DNA of 64,000 nucleotides from Azospirillum sp. RU38E (GCF_900188385.1 NZ_FZOI01000009.1:124001-188000), one strand, 5' to 3'. Positions 1-9,694 are shown, counted from the stretch's first letter. Numbers and translations are program-made. The notes: generated from the sequence alone by a model not told the origin.

Positions 1-593
1 TGGGCATGGAAAGCTGCGTCACCCTGGGCATGTTGCGCCCGGAACAGGCATCGCGGCTGAAGGATGCGGGGTTGGATTATTATAATCACAACCTCGACAC
101 CTCGCCGGAGCATTACAACAACATCATCACCACAAGGACATATCAGGAGCGGCTGGATACGCTGGAAAATGTCCGCAATGCCGGCATCAATGTCTGCTGC
201 GGCGGCATTCTGGGCCTGGGCGAGGACCGGGAAGACCGGGTGGGCCTGATCCAGACCCTGGCCAGCCTGCCCAAGCACCCGGAAAGCGTGCCGATCAACC
301 TGCTGGTCAAGGTCAAGGGCACCTCCCTGGACAAGGCCGAGGAAGTCGACCCGATTGAATTCGTGCGCACCATTGCGGTTGCCCGCATCACCATGCCGTC
401 CAGCGCCGTCCGCCTGTCGGCCGGGCGGGAGGATATGAGCGATGAGATGCAGGCGCTCTGCTTCCTGGCCGGTGCCAATTCCATCTTCTATGGCGAGCGG
501 CTGCTGACCACAGTGAACCCGGCGCAGGAACGCGACATGAAGCTGTTCGACCGGCTGGGTCTGCGCCCGATGCAGGTGGAAGTGCGCGAATGA
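1..593 (+). CDS. bioB: Biotin synthase BioB, C-terminal part (5' end outside window)
   Basis: Radical SAM enzyme that inserts sulfur into dethiobiotin, the last step of biotin synthesis. The window starts inside the gene, so the CxxxCxxC cluster motif is not visible. About 196 C-terminal residues remain. They carry the family blocks [23 protein letters not shown] (first Cys matches a ligand of the sacrificial [2Fe-2S] cluster) and VRLSAGRE (its Arg ligand). The stop codon overlaps the bioA start as ATGA, so the two are translationally coupled. Family identification is firm; only the start is missing. Confidence 0.96.
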   Translation, partial: GMESCVTLGMLRPEQASRLKDAGLDYYNHNLDTSPEHYNNIITTRTYQERLDTLENVRNAGINVCCGGILGLGEDREDRVGLIQTLASLPKHPESVPINLLVKVKGTSLDKAEEVDPIEFVRTIAVARITMPSSAVRLSAGREDMSDEMQALCFLAGANSIFYGERLLTTVNPAQERDMKLFDRLGLRPMQVEVRE

Positions 594-1864
594 GCGATGC
601 GCCCGGCTGGCTGACGGAAGGGTTGGGGCATATCTGGTTGCCCTATACCCAGATGCGCACAGCCGGCCCACCCCTGCCCGTCACCGCCACCCATGGCACG
701 CGCCTGCGGCTGGCGGACGGGCGGGAACTGGTGGATGGCATTGCCTCCTGGTGGACGGCCTGCCACGGCTATAACCACCCGCATCTGCTGGCGGCGCTTC
801 AGGCCCAGGCCGAGGCCATGCCGCATGTCATGTTCGGCGGGTTGGGGCATGAGCCTGCTTACCGGCTGGCCACACGGCTGGCGGGGCTGCTGCCGGGTGA
901 TCTGACGCGGGTGTTCCTGGCGGAATCCGGTTCGGTATCGGTGGAAGTCGCCATGAAAATGGCGGTGCAGTACTGGCTGAACAAGGGGGAGCGGGGGCGC
1001 CACAAGATCCTGGCCTTCACCGGCGGCTATCACGGCGACACCATCGCCACCATGGCCGTCTGCGACCCGGAAGAAGGGATGCACGCCAAGTTCCGCGGCC
1101 TGCTGCCCGAACATCCCGTACTGCCCCTGCCCCGCGACGCGGAAAGCCTGGAGACGCTGGACCAGTTCCTGGCCCAGCAGGGCCACCGTATCGCCGCCAT
1201 GCTGGTGGAACCGCTGGTGCAGGGGGCCGGCGGGATGCTGTTCCATGATTCGGCCGTGCTGCGGCGGCTGCGGGAACTGGCCGACCGGCACGGCATCCTG
1301 CTGATTTTCGATGAGATTTTTACGGGGTTTGGCCGCACGGGAACGATGTTCGCGTGCGAGGCGGCCGGCGTGGTGCCGGATATTGTCACCCTGTCCAAGG
1401 CGCTGACCGGCGGTGTTCTGCCCCTGTCCGCCGCCATTGCCAGCGCGCGGGTGTTCGATGCCTTCTGGTCGGAAGAGCCCAGCGCCGCCCTGATGCATGG
1501 CCCCACCTATATGGGCCATGCGCTGGCCTGCGCGGTGGCCAATGCCTCGCTGGACCTGTTCGAGACGGAACCGCGCCTGCAACAGGTGGAAGCCATTTCC
1601 ACCGCCTTGCGCCGGGGGCTGGAACCCTGCCGTGACATGCCGGCGGTGGCCGATGTGCGCGTGCTGGGCGCCATCGGCGTGGTGGAACTGAAACAGGCCC
1701 CGGCGGACCTGCGCGGGTTGAAGGAAAAGCTGGTGGAACAGGGGGTGTGGATAAGGCCTTTTGGCCGCATCCTCTACCTGACGCCTGCCTTCACCATCGG
1801 GGAGGATGATCTGGAACGGCTGATGGCCGCCATCCGCACCGTCACGGCAGGTTTGCCGGGATGA
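590..1864 (+). CDS. bioA: Adenosylmethionine--8-amino-7-oxononanoate aminotransferase BioA
   Basis: PLP-dependent class III aminotransferase that converts KAPA to DAPA with SAM as amino donor. The 424 residues match the usual length. Visible signatures are the substrate-pocket block near HIWLPYTQM, the Asp-containing [11 protein letters not shown] segment, the PLP lysine in TLSKALTGG, and [14 protein letters not shown] near the dimer interface. The start overlaps the bioB stop by 4 bases and the stop overlaps the bioF start by 4 bases, giving a tight bioB-bioA-bioF unit. No truncation or oddity is seen. Confidence 0.96.
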   Translation: MSDAPGWLTEGLGHIWLPYTQMRTAGPPLPVTATHGTRLRLADGRELVDGIASWWTACHGYNHPHLLAALQAQAEAMPHVMFGGLGHEPAYRLATRLAGLLPGDLTRVFLAESGSVSVEVAMKMAVQYWLNKGERGRHKILAFTGGYHGDTIATMAVCDPEEGMHAKFRGLLPEHPVLPLPRDAESLETLDQFLAQQGHRIAAMLVEPLVQGAGGMLFHDSAVLRRLRELADRHGILLIFDEIFTGFGRTGTMFACEAAGVVPDIVTLSKALTGGVLPLSAAIASARVFDAFWSEEPSAALMHGPTYMGHALACAVANASLDLFETEPRLQQVEAISTALRRGLEPCRDMPAVADVRVLGAIGVVELKQAPADLRGLKEKLVEQGVWIRPFGRILYLTPAFTIGEDDLERLMAAIRTVTAGLPG

Positions 1865-3042
1865 AGGGCCTGTTGGATGAACGGGCCGCCAGCGCCCTGG
1901 CCGGCCTGTCCGCCGCCAGCCGCCGCCGTACTTTGCGGCCGCTGGTGCGGGACGGGGTGCGGCTGCAATTGCCGAATGGGCGCTGGCTGATTGACGCGGC
2001 ATCGAATGATTATCTGGGGCTGGCGCACGATCCCCGCGTGGCCGCCCGCACCGCCGATTATGCCGCCCGCTATGGGGCGGGGTCGGCAGCGTCCCGGCTG
2101 GTGGCCGGCACGCTGGCCATCCACCGCGATGTGGAGGAAAAGCTGGCGGCTTTTCTGGGCGTGGAGGCGGTGCTGCTGCTGGGCACCGGCTTTCAGGCCA
2201 ATGCCACGCTGCTGCCGGCGCTGGCGGAACTGCTGGGGCCGGGGACGGAGCTGCTGGTGGACCGGCTGGCCCATGCCAGCCTGATCCAGGGTAGTTTCGC
2301 TGCCGGATTGAAAGCCAAGCGTTTCCGCCATAATGACCTGTCGCATCTGGAAAGTTTGTTGCGGGAACGAAACGGGGCAGCCCCGCCGTTGGTGGTGACG
2401 GAATCCGTCTTCTCCATGGATGGTGACCGCTGCGACCTGCCGGCCCTGCTGGATTTGTGCGACCGGTTCGGCGCCCCGCTTTACCTGGACGAGGCCCATG
2501 CCGTGGGCGTGCTGGGGCCAGGTGGGCGCGGGCTGTCGGCGGGCTTACCGGGCCGGGTCGCCATCACCATGGGCACGTTCGGCAAGGCGTTCGGCGGGTT
2601 CGGCGCCTATGTCGCCGGCTCGCGCCACTTGATTGATTACCTGATCAACCGCTGTGGCGGTTTCATCTATACCACCGCTCTGCCGCCCGCCGTGCTGGGG
2701 GCACTGGATGCGGCCCTGGACCTGATGCCAACGCTGGAGGGCGCGCGGGTTCGGCTGGCCCGGATGGGCGAACAGGTGCGCGCCGCAGTCCGCGCCGCCG
2801 GCTATGATGTGCTGGACAGCAGCACCCAGATCATTCCCCTGGTGGCCGGCGACGATGCGGCGGCACTGGAATTGGCGACAAAGCTGGAACAGGCGGGATA
2901 TCTGGTGGTGGCCATCCGCCCGCCCACCGTGCCACCCTGCACCGCCCGCCTGCGTATCAGCCTGTCCAGCGCCCTGTCGGATGCCGACATTGCCGGCCTG
3001 CTGGCCGCCATCGCCGCCCTGCCCAGGGGACCGCTGGGATGA
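1861..3042 (+). CDS. bioF: 8-amino-7-oxononanoate synthase BioF
   Basis: PLP-dependent alpha-oxoamine synthase that condenses pimeloyl-ACP (or -CoA) with alanine to give KAPA. The 393-residue protein shows ASNDYLGLAHDPRV near the N-terminus, DEAHAVGVLGPGG and the PLP-lysine block TFGKAFGGFGAYV. Its ATG overlaps the bioA stop. After its stop the operon is interrupted by about 150 bases holding a palindromic repeat before bioH. Closely related alternatives (KBL, ALAS) are made unlikely by the bio context. Confidence 0.95.
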   Translation: MKGLLDERAASALAGLSAASRRRTLRPLVRDGVRLQLPNGRWLIDAASNDYLGLAHDPRVAARTADYAARYGAGSAASRLVAGTLAIHRDVEEKLAAFLGVEAVLLLGTGFQANATLLPALAELLGPGTELLVDRLAHASLIQGSFAAGLKAKRFRHNDLSHLESLLRERNGAAPPLVVTESVFSMDGDRCDLPALLDLCDRFGAPLYLDEAHAVGVLGPGGRGLSAGLPGRVAITMGTFGKAFGGFGAYVAGSRHLIDYLINRCGGFIYTTALPPAVLGALDAALDLMPTLEGARVRLARMGEQVRAAVRAAGYDVLDSSTQIIPLVAGDDAAALELATKLEQAGYLVVAIRPPTVPPCTARLRISLSSALSDADIAGLLAAIAALPRGPLG

Positions 3043-3092
3043 ATAATGGCAAGGGGATGGGGCATGTGGGGCGCAAAGGCTTCCACCTCTCT

Positions 3093-3179
3093 ACCGTCAC
3101 CCCGGCGCAGGCCGGGGTCCAGATTCGTAGAGCGAGGCGCCTGTGGCCCCTGGACCCCGGCCTGCGCCGGGGTGACGGT
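3093..3179. repeat. REP-like palindromic repeat, copy 1
   Basis: A perfect 30-bp inverted repeat has arms at 3093-3122 and 3150-3179 around a 27-base spacer. The arm core is CACCCCGGCGCAGGCCGGGG. The same arms and almost the same spacer (cgtagagc...gcgcctgtggccc) recur at 9779-9863. It lies between bioF and bioH inside a probable operon, so it may fold in the mRNA and modulate expression. Palindromic units of this sort are widespread in proteobacteria. Confidence 0.9.
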
Positions 3180-3196
3180 CAAGGTGGGGGAGCCCG

Positions 3197-3862
3197 ATGG
3201 AAAATGGCAGTGGAGCCGTACCGGTGAGCAACCCCCTTTTCCTGCTGGCCCATGGCTGGGCTGGGGCCCCCGGCATCTGGACGGCTTTGGTGGGCCATCT
3301 GCAGGATGCCGGCATTCCGGCAGAGGATATCCGGCACTGGGATCAGGGCTATTTCGGCGCGGCCGATGAACCCGTGCTGCCCCCCGGCCGGCCCGTCATC
3401 GGCATCGGTCATTCGCTGGGGGTGGCCCTGTTGCTGGGGCGGGGTGGGTTGGCGGGGTTGCTGGCAATCAATGGCTTCAGCCGCTTCACGGCCCAGGCGG
3501 ATTTCCCCGCCGGCACCCCGCCCCGCCTGCTGGCGCAGATGCGCCGCCGCTTTGCCGCCGATCCCGCCGCCGTGCTGGCGGATTTCACCGCCCGCGCCGG
3601 CCTGCCCCTGCCCAGCGGGGCGGCGGACAACGACCGGCTGGGCCAGGGGCTGCAATGGCTGGCGGAGATCGACCACCGCGCAGCCCCCCTGCCCCCGCTT
3701 TTCCATGCGCTGGCCGGGCTGGATGACCCAATTGTCACACAAGCGCATAGCGAAGCTTGCTTCCCCAACCGGGTGGAATGGCTGCCGGGCGGGCACGCCC
3801 TGCCCCTGACGGCGGCACGGGCCTGTGCTGCCGCTGCCCTGAATTTCGCCGCTTCATGCTGA
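3197..3862 (+). CDS. bioH: Pimeloyl-ACP methyl ester esterase, BioH-like alpha/beta hydrolase
   Basis: Probably removes the methyl group from pimeloyl-ACP methyl ester, closing the BioC-BioH route to pimeloyl-ACP. The 221 residues show an N-terminal oxyanion block LAHGWAG, the nucleophile elbow IGIGHSLG, a candidate catalytic Asp in LDDPIV and the C-terminal catalytic His in GGHALPL. It is shorter than Escherichia coli BioH (about 256), so BioG-like or another BioH analogue is possible. The start at 3197 follows a GGTGGGGG ribosome site; an in-frame GTG at 3224 is an alternative. Its stop overlaps bioC. Confidence 0.8.
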   Translation: MENGSGAVPVSNPLFLLAHGWAGAPGIWTALVGHLQDAGIPAEDIRHWDQGYFGAADEPVLPPGRPVIGIGHSLGVALLLGRGGLAGLLAINGFSRFTAQADFPAGTPPRLLAQMRRRFAADPAAVLADFTARAGLPLPSGAADNDRLGQGLQWLAEIDHRAAPLPPLFHALAGLDDPIVTQAHSEACFPNRVEWLPGGHALPLTAARACAAAALNFAASC

Positions 3863-4626
3863 GCCCGGCCGACAAGCGCGCCGTGGCGCGGCAGTTTGGC
3901 CGCGCCGCCGCCTCCTATGACGCCAATGCCCGTATCCAGGCCCAGGTGGCGGGAGAGCTGGCGGCGCTGTTGCCCGGCCTGGACCTGCCCGCCGGGGCGC
4001 GGGTGCTGGAAATTGGCTGCGGTACCGGGCTGCTGACGCGCCGGGCCTTGCCACTGTTGCCCGATATCGGCCAATGGCTGGCCAGCGACCTTTCCCCCGC
4101 CATGGCCACCCGTTGCCGCATCGCCTGCGGCGATGATCTGCGCCTGCGCTTCGCCGCCATGGATGGGGAGGCCCCGGCCGTGGCCCCCGGCAGCGTCGAT
4201 CTGGTCTGTTCCAGCCTGGCTCTGCAATGGTTCGCCGATCCGGCGGCTTCCTTGGCGACCTGGCGCCGGCTGCTGCGCCCCGGCGGGCGGCTGCTGGTGG
4301 CCACGCTAGCCGATGGCACCTTCCGGGAATGGCAGGCCGCCCTGACGGCGGCGGGGGCCGGGCCGGTGGGGCTTTCCTATCCGTCATTGTCCGCCATGCG
4401 CGGTTGGCTGCCCGGCCTTACCGTCAGCAGCCGGGCGCTGGTGGAAACCCATCCCGATTCGCGGCATTTCCTGCTGGGCTTGCGCGATATCGGCGCCGGT
4501 TTTGCTGCCCGCCGGCTGGATGCGGTCCGGTTACGCCGGGCCATGCGGGCGCTGGAAGCGGCGGGACCGGTGCAGATCACCTACCAGCTGGCCATTCTGC
4601 GGGCAGCGACGGAATGCCACCCATGA
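3856..4626 (+). CDS. bioC: Malonyl-[ACP] O-methyltransferase BioC
   Basis: SAM-dependent methyltransferase that caps malonyl-ACP so it can enter fatty-acid elongation toward pimelate. The 256-residue protein has an N-terminal ARQFGRAAASYD block typical of BioC, the SAM motif VLEIGCGTGLLTR and a post-motif segment DLVCSSLALQWF. I chose ATG 3856, which overlaps the bioH stop at 3860-3862, because an upstream in-frame extension would run through bioH. Last gene of the biotin cluster; no bioD is found downstream. Confidence 0.9.
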   Translation: MLSPADKRAVARQFGRAAASYDANARIQAQVAGELAALLPGLDLPAGARVLEIGCGTGLLTRRALPLLPDIGQWLASDLSPAMATRCRIACGDDLRLRFAAMDGEAPAVAPGSVDLVCSSLALQWFADPAASLATWRRLLRPGGRLLVATLADGTFREWQAALTAAGAGPVGLSYPSLSAMRGWLPGLTVSSRALVETHPDSRHFLLGLRDIGAGFAARRLDAVRLRRAMRALEAAGPVQITYQLAILRAATECHP

Positions 4627-4704
4627 GCGGGGCAGACTAAACAGCCGCTTCGTGTCATGATACTAAGAGTAATTATTAGTGACTCTTGGTTTGGGGGCGG
4701 AATA

Positions 4705-5442
4705 ATGGCGGATCAGACGATGGCGGGGTTCTATTTCCCCGACAGTTCGCCAACGCATGGATCGGGGGCTGCCCGGCTGTCGGCCGGGCCGCTTTCCTCG
4801 CGGATGTTTTCCGTCGCCTGTGTGGTGGCCCTGCATCTAGCGGTGGGCAGCCTGATCGTCATGCAGCACCGGGAAGTGCCGTTCCTGCCGGAAGAGCCCC
4901 TGCATGTCTCCCTGGTGGAGGAGGTGGTTGAGCCGCCCCCCCCCCCCCCCCCGCCGCCACCGCCCACCCTGCAGATGACGCCGCCACCGGCCCCGCAACT
5001 GGCCATGCCCGTGATTCCGGTCCCGGTGGTGGTGCCCCCCAATGCCCGCCCCATGGCCGCCACCCCGCAGCCGCCGGTGGAAACGGTACAGGGGCCGCCG
5101 GTGCCGCCGCCCCCGCCCGTGAAGACCGTCGCCGGCCCGCCGCCGGATTATGCCGCCACCCTGGTGATGACCTTGCAGCGGGCCAAGCAATATCCGCTGG
5201 CCGCCCGCAAGCAGCGTCAGGAAGGGGTGGCCTTTGTCCGTTTCGTGATGAACCGGGCCGGCAATATCCTGAGCGTCAAGCTGGAACGCTCCAGCGGCTT
5301 CCCGCTGCTGGATGAGGAGGCGGTGGCCTTGTTCGGCCGCGTCAGTGCCCTGCCGCCCCTGCCGGCGGAATTGCCCGACCCGATGGAAATGGTCATTCCC
5401 ATCGATTTCAGCATCTCCCAGGGTGGCCGGCACCGCCACTGA
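4705..5442 (+). CDS. TonB family energy-transducing protein
   Basis: Inner-membrane protein that would pass proton-motive force to outer-membrane receptors. The 245 residues hold a cytoplasmic N-terminus, one membrane helix (VFSVACVVALHLAVGSLIV), a proline-rich periplasmic spacer including a run of 11 prolines, and a C-terminal TonB domain (residues about 150-240; YPLAARKQRQEGVAFVRF, then ERSSGFPLLDEEA). ATG 4705 has GGGGGCGG just upstream; upstream in-frame ATG 4657 lacks such a site. The Pro run is encoded over 17 consecutive C at 4936-4952. No exbB/exbD lies nearby. Confidence 0.88.
   Translation: MADQTMAGFYFPDSSPTHGSGAARLSAGPLSSRMFSVACVVALHLAVGSLIVMQHREVPFLPEEPLHVSLVEEVVEPPPPPPPPPPPTLQMTPPPAPQLAMPVIPVPVVVPPNARPMAATPQPPVETVQGPPVPPPPPVKTVAGPPPDYAATLVMTLQRAKQYPLAARKQRQEGVAFVRFVMNRAGNILSVKLERSSGFPLLDEEAVALFGRVSALPPLPAELPDPMEMVIPIDFSISQGGRHRH
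4936..4952 (+). repeat. Homopolymeric C17 tract inside the tonB-like gene
   Basis: Seventeen consecutive C bases lie in frame within the proline-rich spacer of the TonB-like protein. Tracts of this length are prone to slipped-strand mispairing, and a change of 1 or 2 bases would shift the frame before the functional C-terminal domain. The length in one assembly could also be a sequencing artefact. Confidence 0.9.
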
Positions 5443-5448
5443 CCGTCA

Positions 5449-6456
5449 TCAGGGGCGCTGCTGCGCCCGCCACGCCCCCGGCGCCAGCCCGGTCCATTTG
5501 CGAAAGGCCCGCTGGAAGGCGCTGGGTTCGGCAAAGCCCAGCATGGCAGCAACCTCGGCGATGGACTGGGCGGGGTCAGCCAGGGCGGCCATGGCCAATT
5601 CCTGGCGCAGCTTATCTTTCATATCCTGGAAAGGCCGCCCCTCCTGCCGCAGGCCCCGCCGCAAAGTGGCGGGGGAGCAGCGCAGCTGCTGCGCCACCCT
5701 CTCAAAATCCGGCCAGTCCGTCGGCGGGCACTGGCGAAGCAGGCTGCGCACCCGTTGGCTGTAGCTGTCCGGGTTTTTATATTTCACCAGAAAACTGTCC
5801 GGCGCCTGGTTGAGGAAGCTGCGGGCCGAGCGTTCATCCTGCTGCACCGGCAGGGAGAGCAGTTTGGCATCAAAGCGCAGCCGGGTCGCTGGCTGGTTGA
5901 AGCGCAGGGTGGAGCTGTAGAGCAGGAAATATTCATCCACCTGCGGCGGCTCACCATAGGCGAAATCCGCCGCCAGGATGGGGATACGCTGGCGCACCAG
6001 CCAGCAGGCCACGCCATGGATATAAACCAGCAGGGTTTCATAGGCGAAGATCGGCAGCGGCCGCGCCGGGTCCAGCGGCCGCACCTCCAGCCAGGCCGTG
6101 CCATCGCCATGGCATAGCGCCACATGCACATCATCGAATAAGGCGCGATAGCCATGGGTCAGCCGCTGCAAGGCGCGGCCCAGATTGCGGGCCCCCACCG
6201 CCAGCAAGCAGAGCATACTGAAACTGCCCAGCTTCATCCGGCGGCGATCCATGCCGAAAAACTCATCATCCAGCAGTTGCGCCACCTCCCGCAGCAGGAT
6301 GCCATAGGCCGATACCGGCACCCGCACGGCTGGATCGGCCAGCCATGCGGGATCAATCCCAGCCTTGCGCAGCAACGGTGCCACCGCCAGCCCCTTGGCG
6401 GTGGCACAATCGGCAATGCCCCGCACGAAATGGATGGAGACGCTATCCTTATCCAT
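5449..6456 (-). CDS. AraC family transcriptional regulator
   Basis: A 335-residue DNA-binding regulator. Residues about 20-210 match the 'arabinose-binding domain of AraC transcription regulator' type found in OruR-like proteins. Residues about 235-335 form the double helix-turn-helix domain: CSPATLRRGLRQEG in the first helix pair and the family signature SIAEVAAMLGFAEPSAFQRAFRKWTGLAPG. It is divergent from the fatty-acid oxidation operon starting at 6603, with a perfect inverted repeat between them, so it probably controls that operon. It ends only 6 bases from the convergent tonB-like gene. Ligand unknown. Confidence 0.88.
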   Translation of the reverse strand: MDKDSVSIHFVRGIADCATAKGLAVAPLLRKAGIDPAWLADPAVRVPVSAYGILLREVAQLLDDEFFGMDRRRMKLGSFSMLCLLAVGARNLGRALQRLTHGYRALFDDVHVALCHGDGTAWLEVRPLDPARPLPIFAYETLLVYIHGVACWLVRQRIPILAADFAYGEPPQVDEYFLLYSSTLRFNQPATRLRFDAKLLSLPVQQDERSARSFLNQAPDSFLVKYKNPDSYSQRVRSLLRQCPPTDWPDFERVAQQLRCSPATLRRGLRQEGRPFQDMKDKLRQELAMAALADPAQSIAEVAAMLGFAEPSAFQRAFRKWTGLAPGAWRAQQRP

Positions 6457-6484
6457 GGCGGTGGGCTTCCTGCGTGGATGACAA

Positions 6485-6509
6485 AAACGATCACATTGAA
6501 TGATCGTTT
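6485..6509. promoter_or_regulatory. Inverted repeat, candidate operator between araC-type regulator and thiolase
   Basis: Perfect 9-bp arms AAACGATCA / TGATCGTTT are separated by CATTGAA. The site sits in the 146-base gap between two divergent genes, 28 bases upstream of the regulator start and about 94 upstream of the thiolase start. Position and symmetry suggest a transcription-factor site; AraC proteins often bind direct repeats, so another regulator could use it. Confidence 0.5.
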
Positions 6510-6602
6510 CGGCTCTACCCGAGCGGTTCGATCATGTCTAGACTTGCCGCCAAAGGGGTGCCGCCTGAACGCGCCCCACATCCGGTAGAGGAAACGCCCC
6601 CC

Positions 6603-7790
6603 ATGGCCACCGATCCCATTGTCATTGCCGCCGCCGCCCGTACCGCCATGGGCGGCATGATGGGCGACCTGTCCGCTCTGACCGCCGCCCAGCTGGGGGC
6701 GGCCGCCATCAGCGCCGCCCTGGCACGCTCCGGCCTGTCCGGCGATGCGGTGGGAGAGGTGGTCATGGGCAACGTCTTGCAGGCCGGCCAGGGCCAGGCA
6801 CCGGGCCGCCAAGCCGCCTTGGGTGCCGGCCTGCCGCAATCCGTCCCCTGCACCACACTGAACAAGATGTGCGGCAGCGGCATGAAGGCCACCATGGCCA
6901 TCCATGATGGCATCCTGGCCGGCAGCATCGATATTGGCATCGCGGCGGGGATGGAGAGCATGTCCAATGCCCCCTATCTGCTGGACCGGGCACGCGGCGG
7001 TTATCGTTACGGCCACGCAACCATGTACGATCATATGGCGCTGGACGGGCTGGAAGATGCCTATGACCGGGGCCGCGCCATGGGCACCTTTGCCGAGGAT
7101 ACGGCCAGCCATTACCAGTTCACCCGCCAGATGCAGGATGATTACGCGCTGGAAAGCCTGCGCCGCGCCAAGGCGGCGGTGGATGAGGGCAAGTTCGCTG
7201 GCGAAATCACCGGGGTCACGGTGAAAACTCGTTCCGGCGAGGTGCTGGTGGACAAGGATGAACAGCCCGGCAAGGGCCGCCCGGACAAGATCCCCACCCT
7301 GAAGCCGGCCTTTCGCAAGGATGGCACGGTGACGGCAGCCCATAGCAGTTCCATCAGCGATGGGGCCGCCGCCCTGGTACTGATGCGGGCGTCGGAGGCG
7401 GAAAAGCGCGGCATCACCCCGCTGGCCCGCATTGTCGGCCATGCCAGCCATGCCCAGGCCCCGGCCTGGTTCACCACCGCCCCGGTGGGGGCGATGCAGA
7501 AGCTGTTCGCCAAGACCGGCTGGCAGGCCGGCGATGTTGACCTGTTTGAGATCAACGAGGCGTTCGCCGTCGTCGCCATGGCGGCGATGCGCGACCTGGA
7601 CCTGCCCCATGACAAGGTGAATGTGCATGGCGGGGCCTGCGCCCTGGGGCACCCGATTGGCGCATCGGGTGCCCGCATCCTGGTGACGCTGCTGGCCGCC
7701 CTGCAGCGCTACGACCTGCGGCGCGGTGTGGCCTCGCTCTGTATCGGCGGTGGCGAAGCCACGGCCATGGCCGTGGAACGGATGGGCTGA
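6603..7790 (+). CDS. Acetyl-CoA C-acyltransferase (thiolase)
   Basis: Thiolase that cleaves or forms beta-ketoacyl-CoA, acting in beta-oxidation or acetoacetyl-CoA metabolism. The 395 residues carry all active-site blocks: nucleophilic Cys90 in [19 protein letters not shown], the His of [14 protein letters not shown] and the second Cys of [10 protein letters not shown] chose ATG 6603 (MATDPIVI) since the upstream extension from 6534 runs through the promoter region. It is followed after 4 bases by an acyl-CoA dehydrogenase and then etfBA, which points to catabolism. Chain-length preference cannot be read from sequence. Confidence 0.92.
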   Translation: MATDPIVIAAAARTAMGGMMGDLSALTAAQLGAAAISAALARSGLSGDAVGEVVMGNVLQAGQGQAPGRQAALGAGLPQSVPCTTLNKMCGSGMKATMAIHDGILAGSIDIGIAAGMESMSNAPYLLDRARGGYRYGHATMYDHMALDGLEDAYDRGRAMGTFAEDTASHYQFTRQMQDDYALESLRRAKAAVDEGKFAGEITGVTVKTRSGEVLVDKDEQPGKGRPDKIPTLKPAFRKDGTVTAAHSSSISDGAAALVLMRASEAEKRGITPLARIVGHASHAQAPAWFTTAPVGAMQKLFAKTGWQAGDVDLFEINEAFAVVAMAAMRDLDLPHDKVNVHGGACALGHPIGASGARILVTLLAALQRYDLRRGVASLCIGGGEATAMAVERMG

Positions 7791-7794
7791 TCCG

Positions 7795-8922
7795 ATGATC
7801 CTGACGGAAGAACAGGCGATGGTGCGCGAGATGGCGCGCCAGTTCGCCCGCGAACGGCTGGCCCCTGGGGCGGCGGAACGCGACCGTACCGGTGCCTTCC
7901 CCGCCGCCGAACTGGCGGAGATGGGGGAACTGGGCCTGCTGGGCATGGTGGTGCCGGAGGAATGGGGCGGGGCCGGGGCGGATGCCATCGCCTATGCCCT
8001 GGCGATTGAGGAAATCGCCGCCGGCGATGGCGCCATCTCCACCATCATGAGCGTGCATAATTCAGTCGGCTGTGCGCCGATCCTGAAATTCGGCACCATG
8101 GCGCAGAAGGAACGCTTCCTGCGCCCGATGGCGGCGGGTCGGATGCTGGGGGCCTTCTGCCTGACCGAACCGCAGGCGGGCTCCGATGCATCGGCCCTGA
8201 AAACCCGCGCGGTGCGCGATGGCGACCATTATGTGCTGAACGGGGCCAAGCAATTCATCACCAATGGCCAGCATGCCGGCGTGGCGCTGGTGTTTGCAGT
8301 CACTGACCCGGCGGCGGGCAAGAAGGGGATTTCCGCCTTCCTGGTGCCGACCGATACACCGGGCTATCAGGTGGCGCGGCTGGAGGATAAGCTGGGCCAG
8401 CGCTGTTCCGACACGGCGCAGATCGTGCTGGAGGATGTGCGGGTGCCGGCAGACCTGATGCTGGGTGAACCGGGCCAGGGGTACCGCATCGCGCTGGCCA
8501 ATCTGGAAGGCGGGCGCATCGGCATCGCCGCGCAATCGGTCGGCATGGCCCAGGCCGCGTTTGAGGCGGCGCGCGATTACGCCCGCGACCGGGTTTCCAT
8601 GGGCGTGCCCATCATCGAACATCAGGCGGTTGCCTTCCGGCTGGCCGACATGGCCACCCGGATTGAGGCGGCGCGCCAACTGGTGCTGCACGCCGCCAGC
8701 CTGCGCGGGGCCGGTCAGCCCTGCCTGAAAGAGGCGTCGATGGCCAAGCTGTTCGCCTCTGAAATGGCGGAGCGCGTCTGTTCCGACGCCATCCAGACCT
8801 TTGGCGGCTATGGCTATGTCAATGATTTCCCGGTGGAACGCATCTATCGCGATGTCCGCGTCTGCCAGATTTACGAGGGCACCAGCGATATTCAGCGCCT
8901 GGTGATTGCCCGCAATCTTTGA
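7795..8922 (+). CDS. Acyl-CoA dehydrogenase
   Basis: FAD enzyme that oxidises acyl-CoA to trans-2-enoyl-CoA and passes electrons to ETF, whose genes follow. The 375 residues include [13 protein letters not shown] (FAD/substrate contact), KQFITNGQ and the C-terminal [18 protein letters not shown] block. The general base Glu lies in YEGTSDIQR, the position used in short/medium-chain enzymes. Start ATG 7795 is 4 bases after the thiolase stop; the upstream extension overlaps the thiolase. The substrate (short, branched or medium chain) is not resolved. Confidence 0.94.
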   Translation: MILTEEQAMVREMARQFARERLAPGAAERDRTGAFPAAELAEMGELGLLGMVVPEEWGGAGADAIAYALAIEEIAAGDGAISTIMSVHNSVGCAPILKFGTMAQKERFLRPMAAGRMLGAFCLTEPQAGSDASALKTRAVRDGDHYVLNGAKQFITNGQHAGVALVFAVTDPAAGKKGISAFLVPTDTPGYQVARLEDKLGQRCSDTAQIVLEDVRVPADLMLGEPGQGYRIALANLEGGRIGIAAQSVGMAQAAFEAARDYARDRVSMGVPIIEHQAVAFRLADMATRIEAARQLVLHAASLRGAGQPCLKEASMAKLFASEMAERVCSDAIQTFGGYGYVNDFPVERIYRDVRVCQIYEGTSDIQRLVIARNL

Positions 8923-8944
8923 TGAAAGCCTGAGAGACATCCCC

Positions 8945-9694
8945 ATGAAACTCCTGGTCGCCGTAAAGCGCGTTGTTGATTACAACGTGAAGGTCCGCGT
9001 GAAGCCCGACGAGAGCGGTGTCGAGCTTGCGAATGTGAAGATGTCGATGAACCCGTTTGACGAGATCGCGGTTGAAGAGGCGGTTCGTCTGAAGGAAGCT
9101 GGCAAGGCGACGGAGATCGTGGTTGTCTCCATCGGCCCGGCGGGCGCGCAGGAGACGATCCGCACCGGTCTGGCCATGGGCGGTGATCGCGGCATCCTGG
9201 TACAGACCGACGCAGAGGTGCAGCCGCTGGCCGTCGCCAAGCTGCTGAAGGCCGTGGTGGCCAAGGAAGCGCCCGATCTGGTGATCCTGGGCAAGCAGGC
9301 CATCGACGATGACGCCAACCAGACCGGTCAGGCGCTGGCAGCGCTGCTGGGCTGGGGCCAGGGCACGTTTGCCTCCAAGGTCGCCCCGGCGGATGGCAAG
9401 GTGGCGGTCACGCGTGAGATTGATGGCGGGCTGGAGACGGTGGAACTGAAGCTGCCGGCGGTGGTGACCACCGACCTGCGCCTGAACGAGCCGCGCTATG
9501 CCTCCCTGCCCAACATCATGAAGGCGAAGAAGAAGCCGATCGAGGTGCTGGCGCCGGACGCGCTGGGCGTGGATATCACCCCGCGCCTGACCACGCTGAA
9601 AGTGACCGAACCGCCCAAGCGCAAGGGCGGCATCAAGGTCGCCAGCGTGGACGAGCTGGTTGCCAAACTGCGCGACGAAGCGCGCGTGATCTGA
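8945..9694 (+). CDS. etfB: Electron transfer flavoprotein beta subunit EtfB
   Basis: With EtfA forms the soluble FAD/AMP heterodimer that carries electrons from acyl-CoA dehydrogenases to ETF:quinone oxidoreductase. The 249-residue protein starts [20 protein letters not shown], typical of group I EtfB, and contains [16 protein letters not shown] and [16 protein letters not shown] (AMP-binding region). Start 8945 is 22 bases after the dehydrogenase stop. It is separated from etfA by 257 bases that contain a palindromic repeat. Confidence 0.96.
   Translation: MKLLVAVKRVVDYNVKVRVKPDESGVELANVKMSMNPFDEIAVEEAVRLKEAGKATEIVVVSIGPAGAQETIRTGLAMGGDRGILVQTDAEVQPLAVAKLLKAVVAKEAPDLVILGKQAIDDDANQTGQALAALLGWGQGTFASKVAPADGKVAVTREIDGGLETVELKLPAVVTTDLRLNEPRYASLPNIMKAKKKPIEVLAPDALGVDITPRLTTLKVTEPPKRKGGIKVASVDELVAKLRDEARVI

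Noticed and set aside
488-2002. Minus-strand open frame of 504 codons
   Set aside because: Antisense to bioA/bioF; Gln/Arg/His-rich shadow typical of high-GC genomes.
6234-7988. Minus-strand open frame of 584 codons
   Set aside because: Runs antisense through the thiolase gene and across a divergent promoter region; no recognisable domain.
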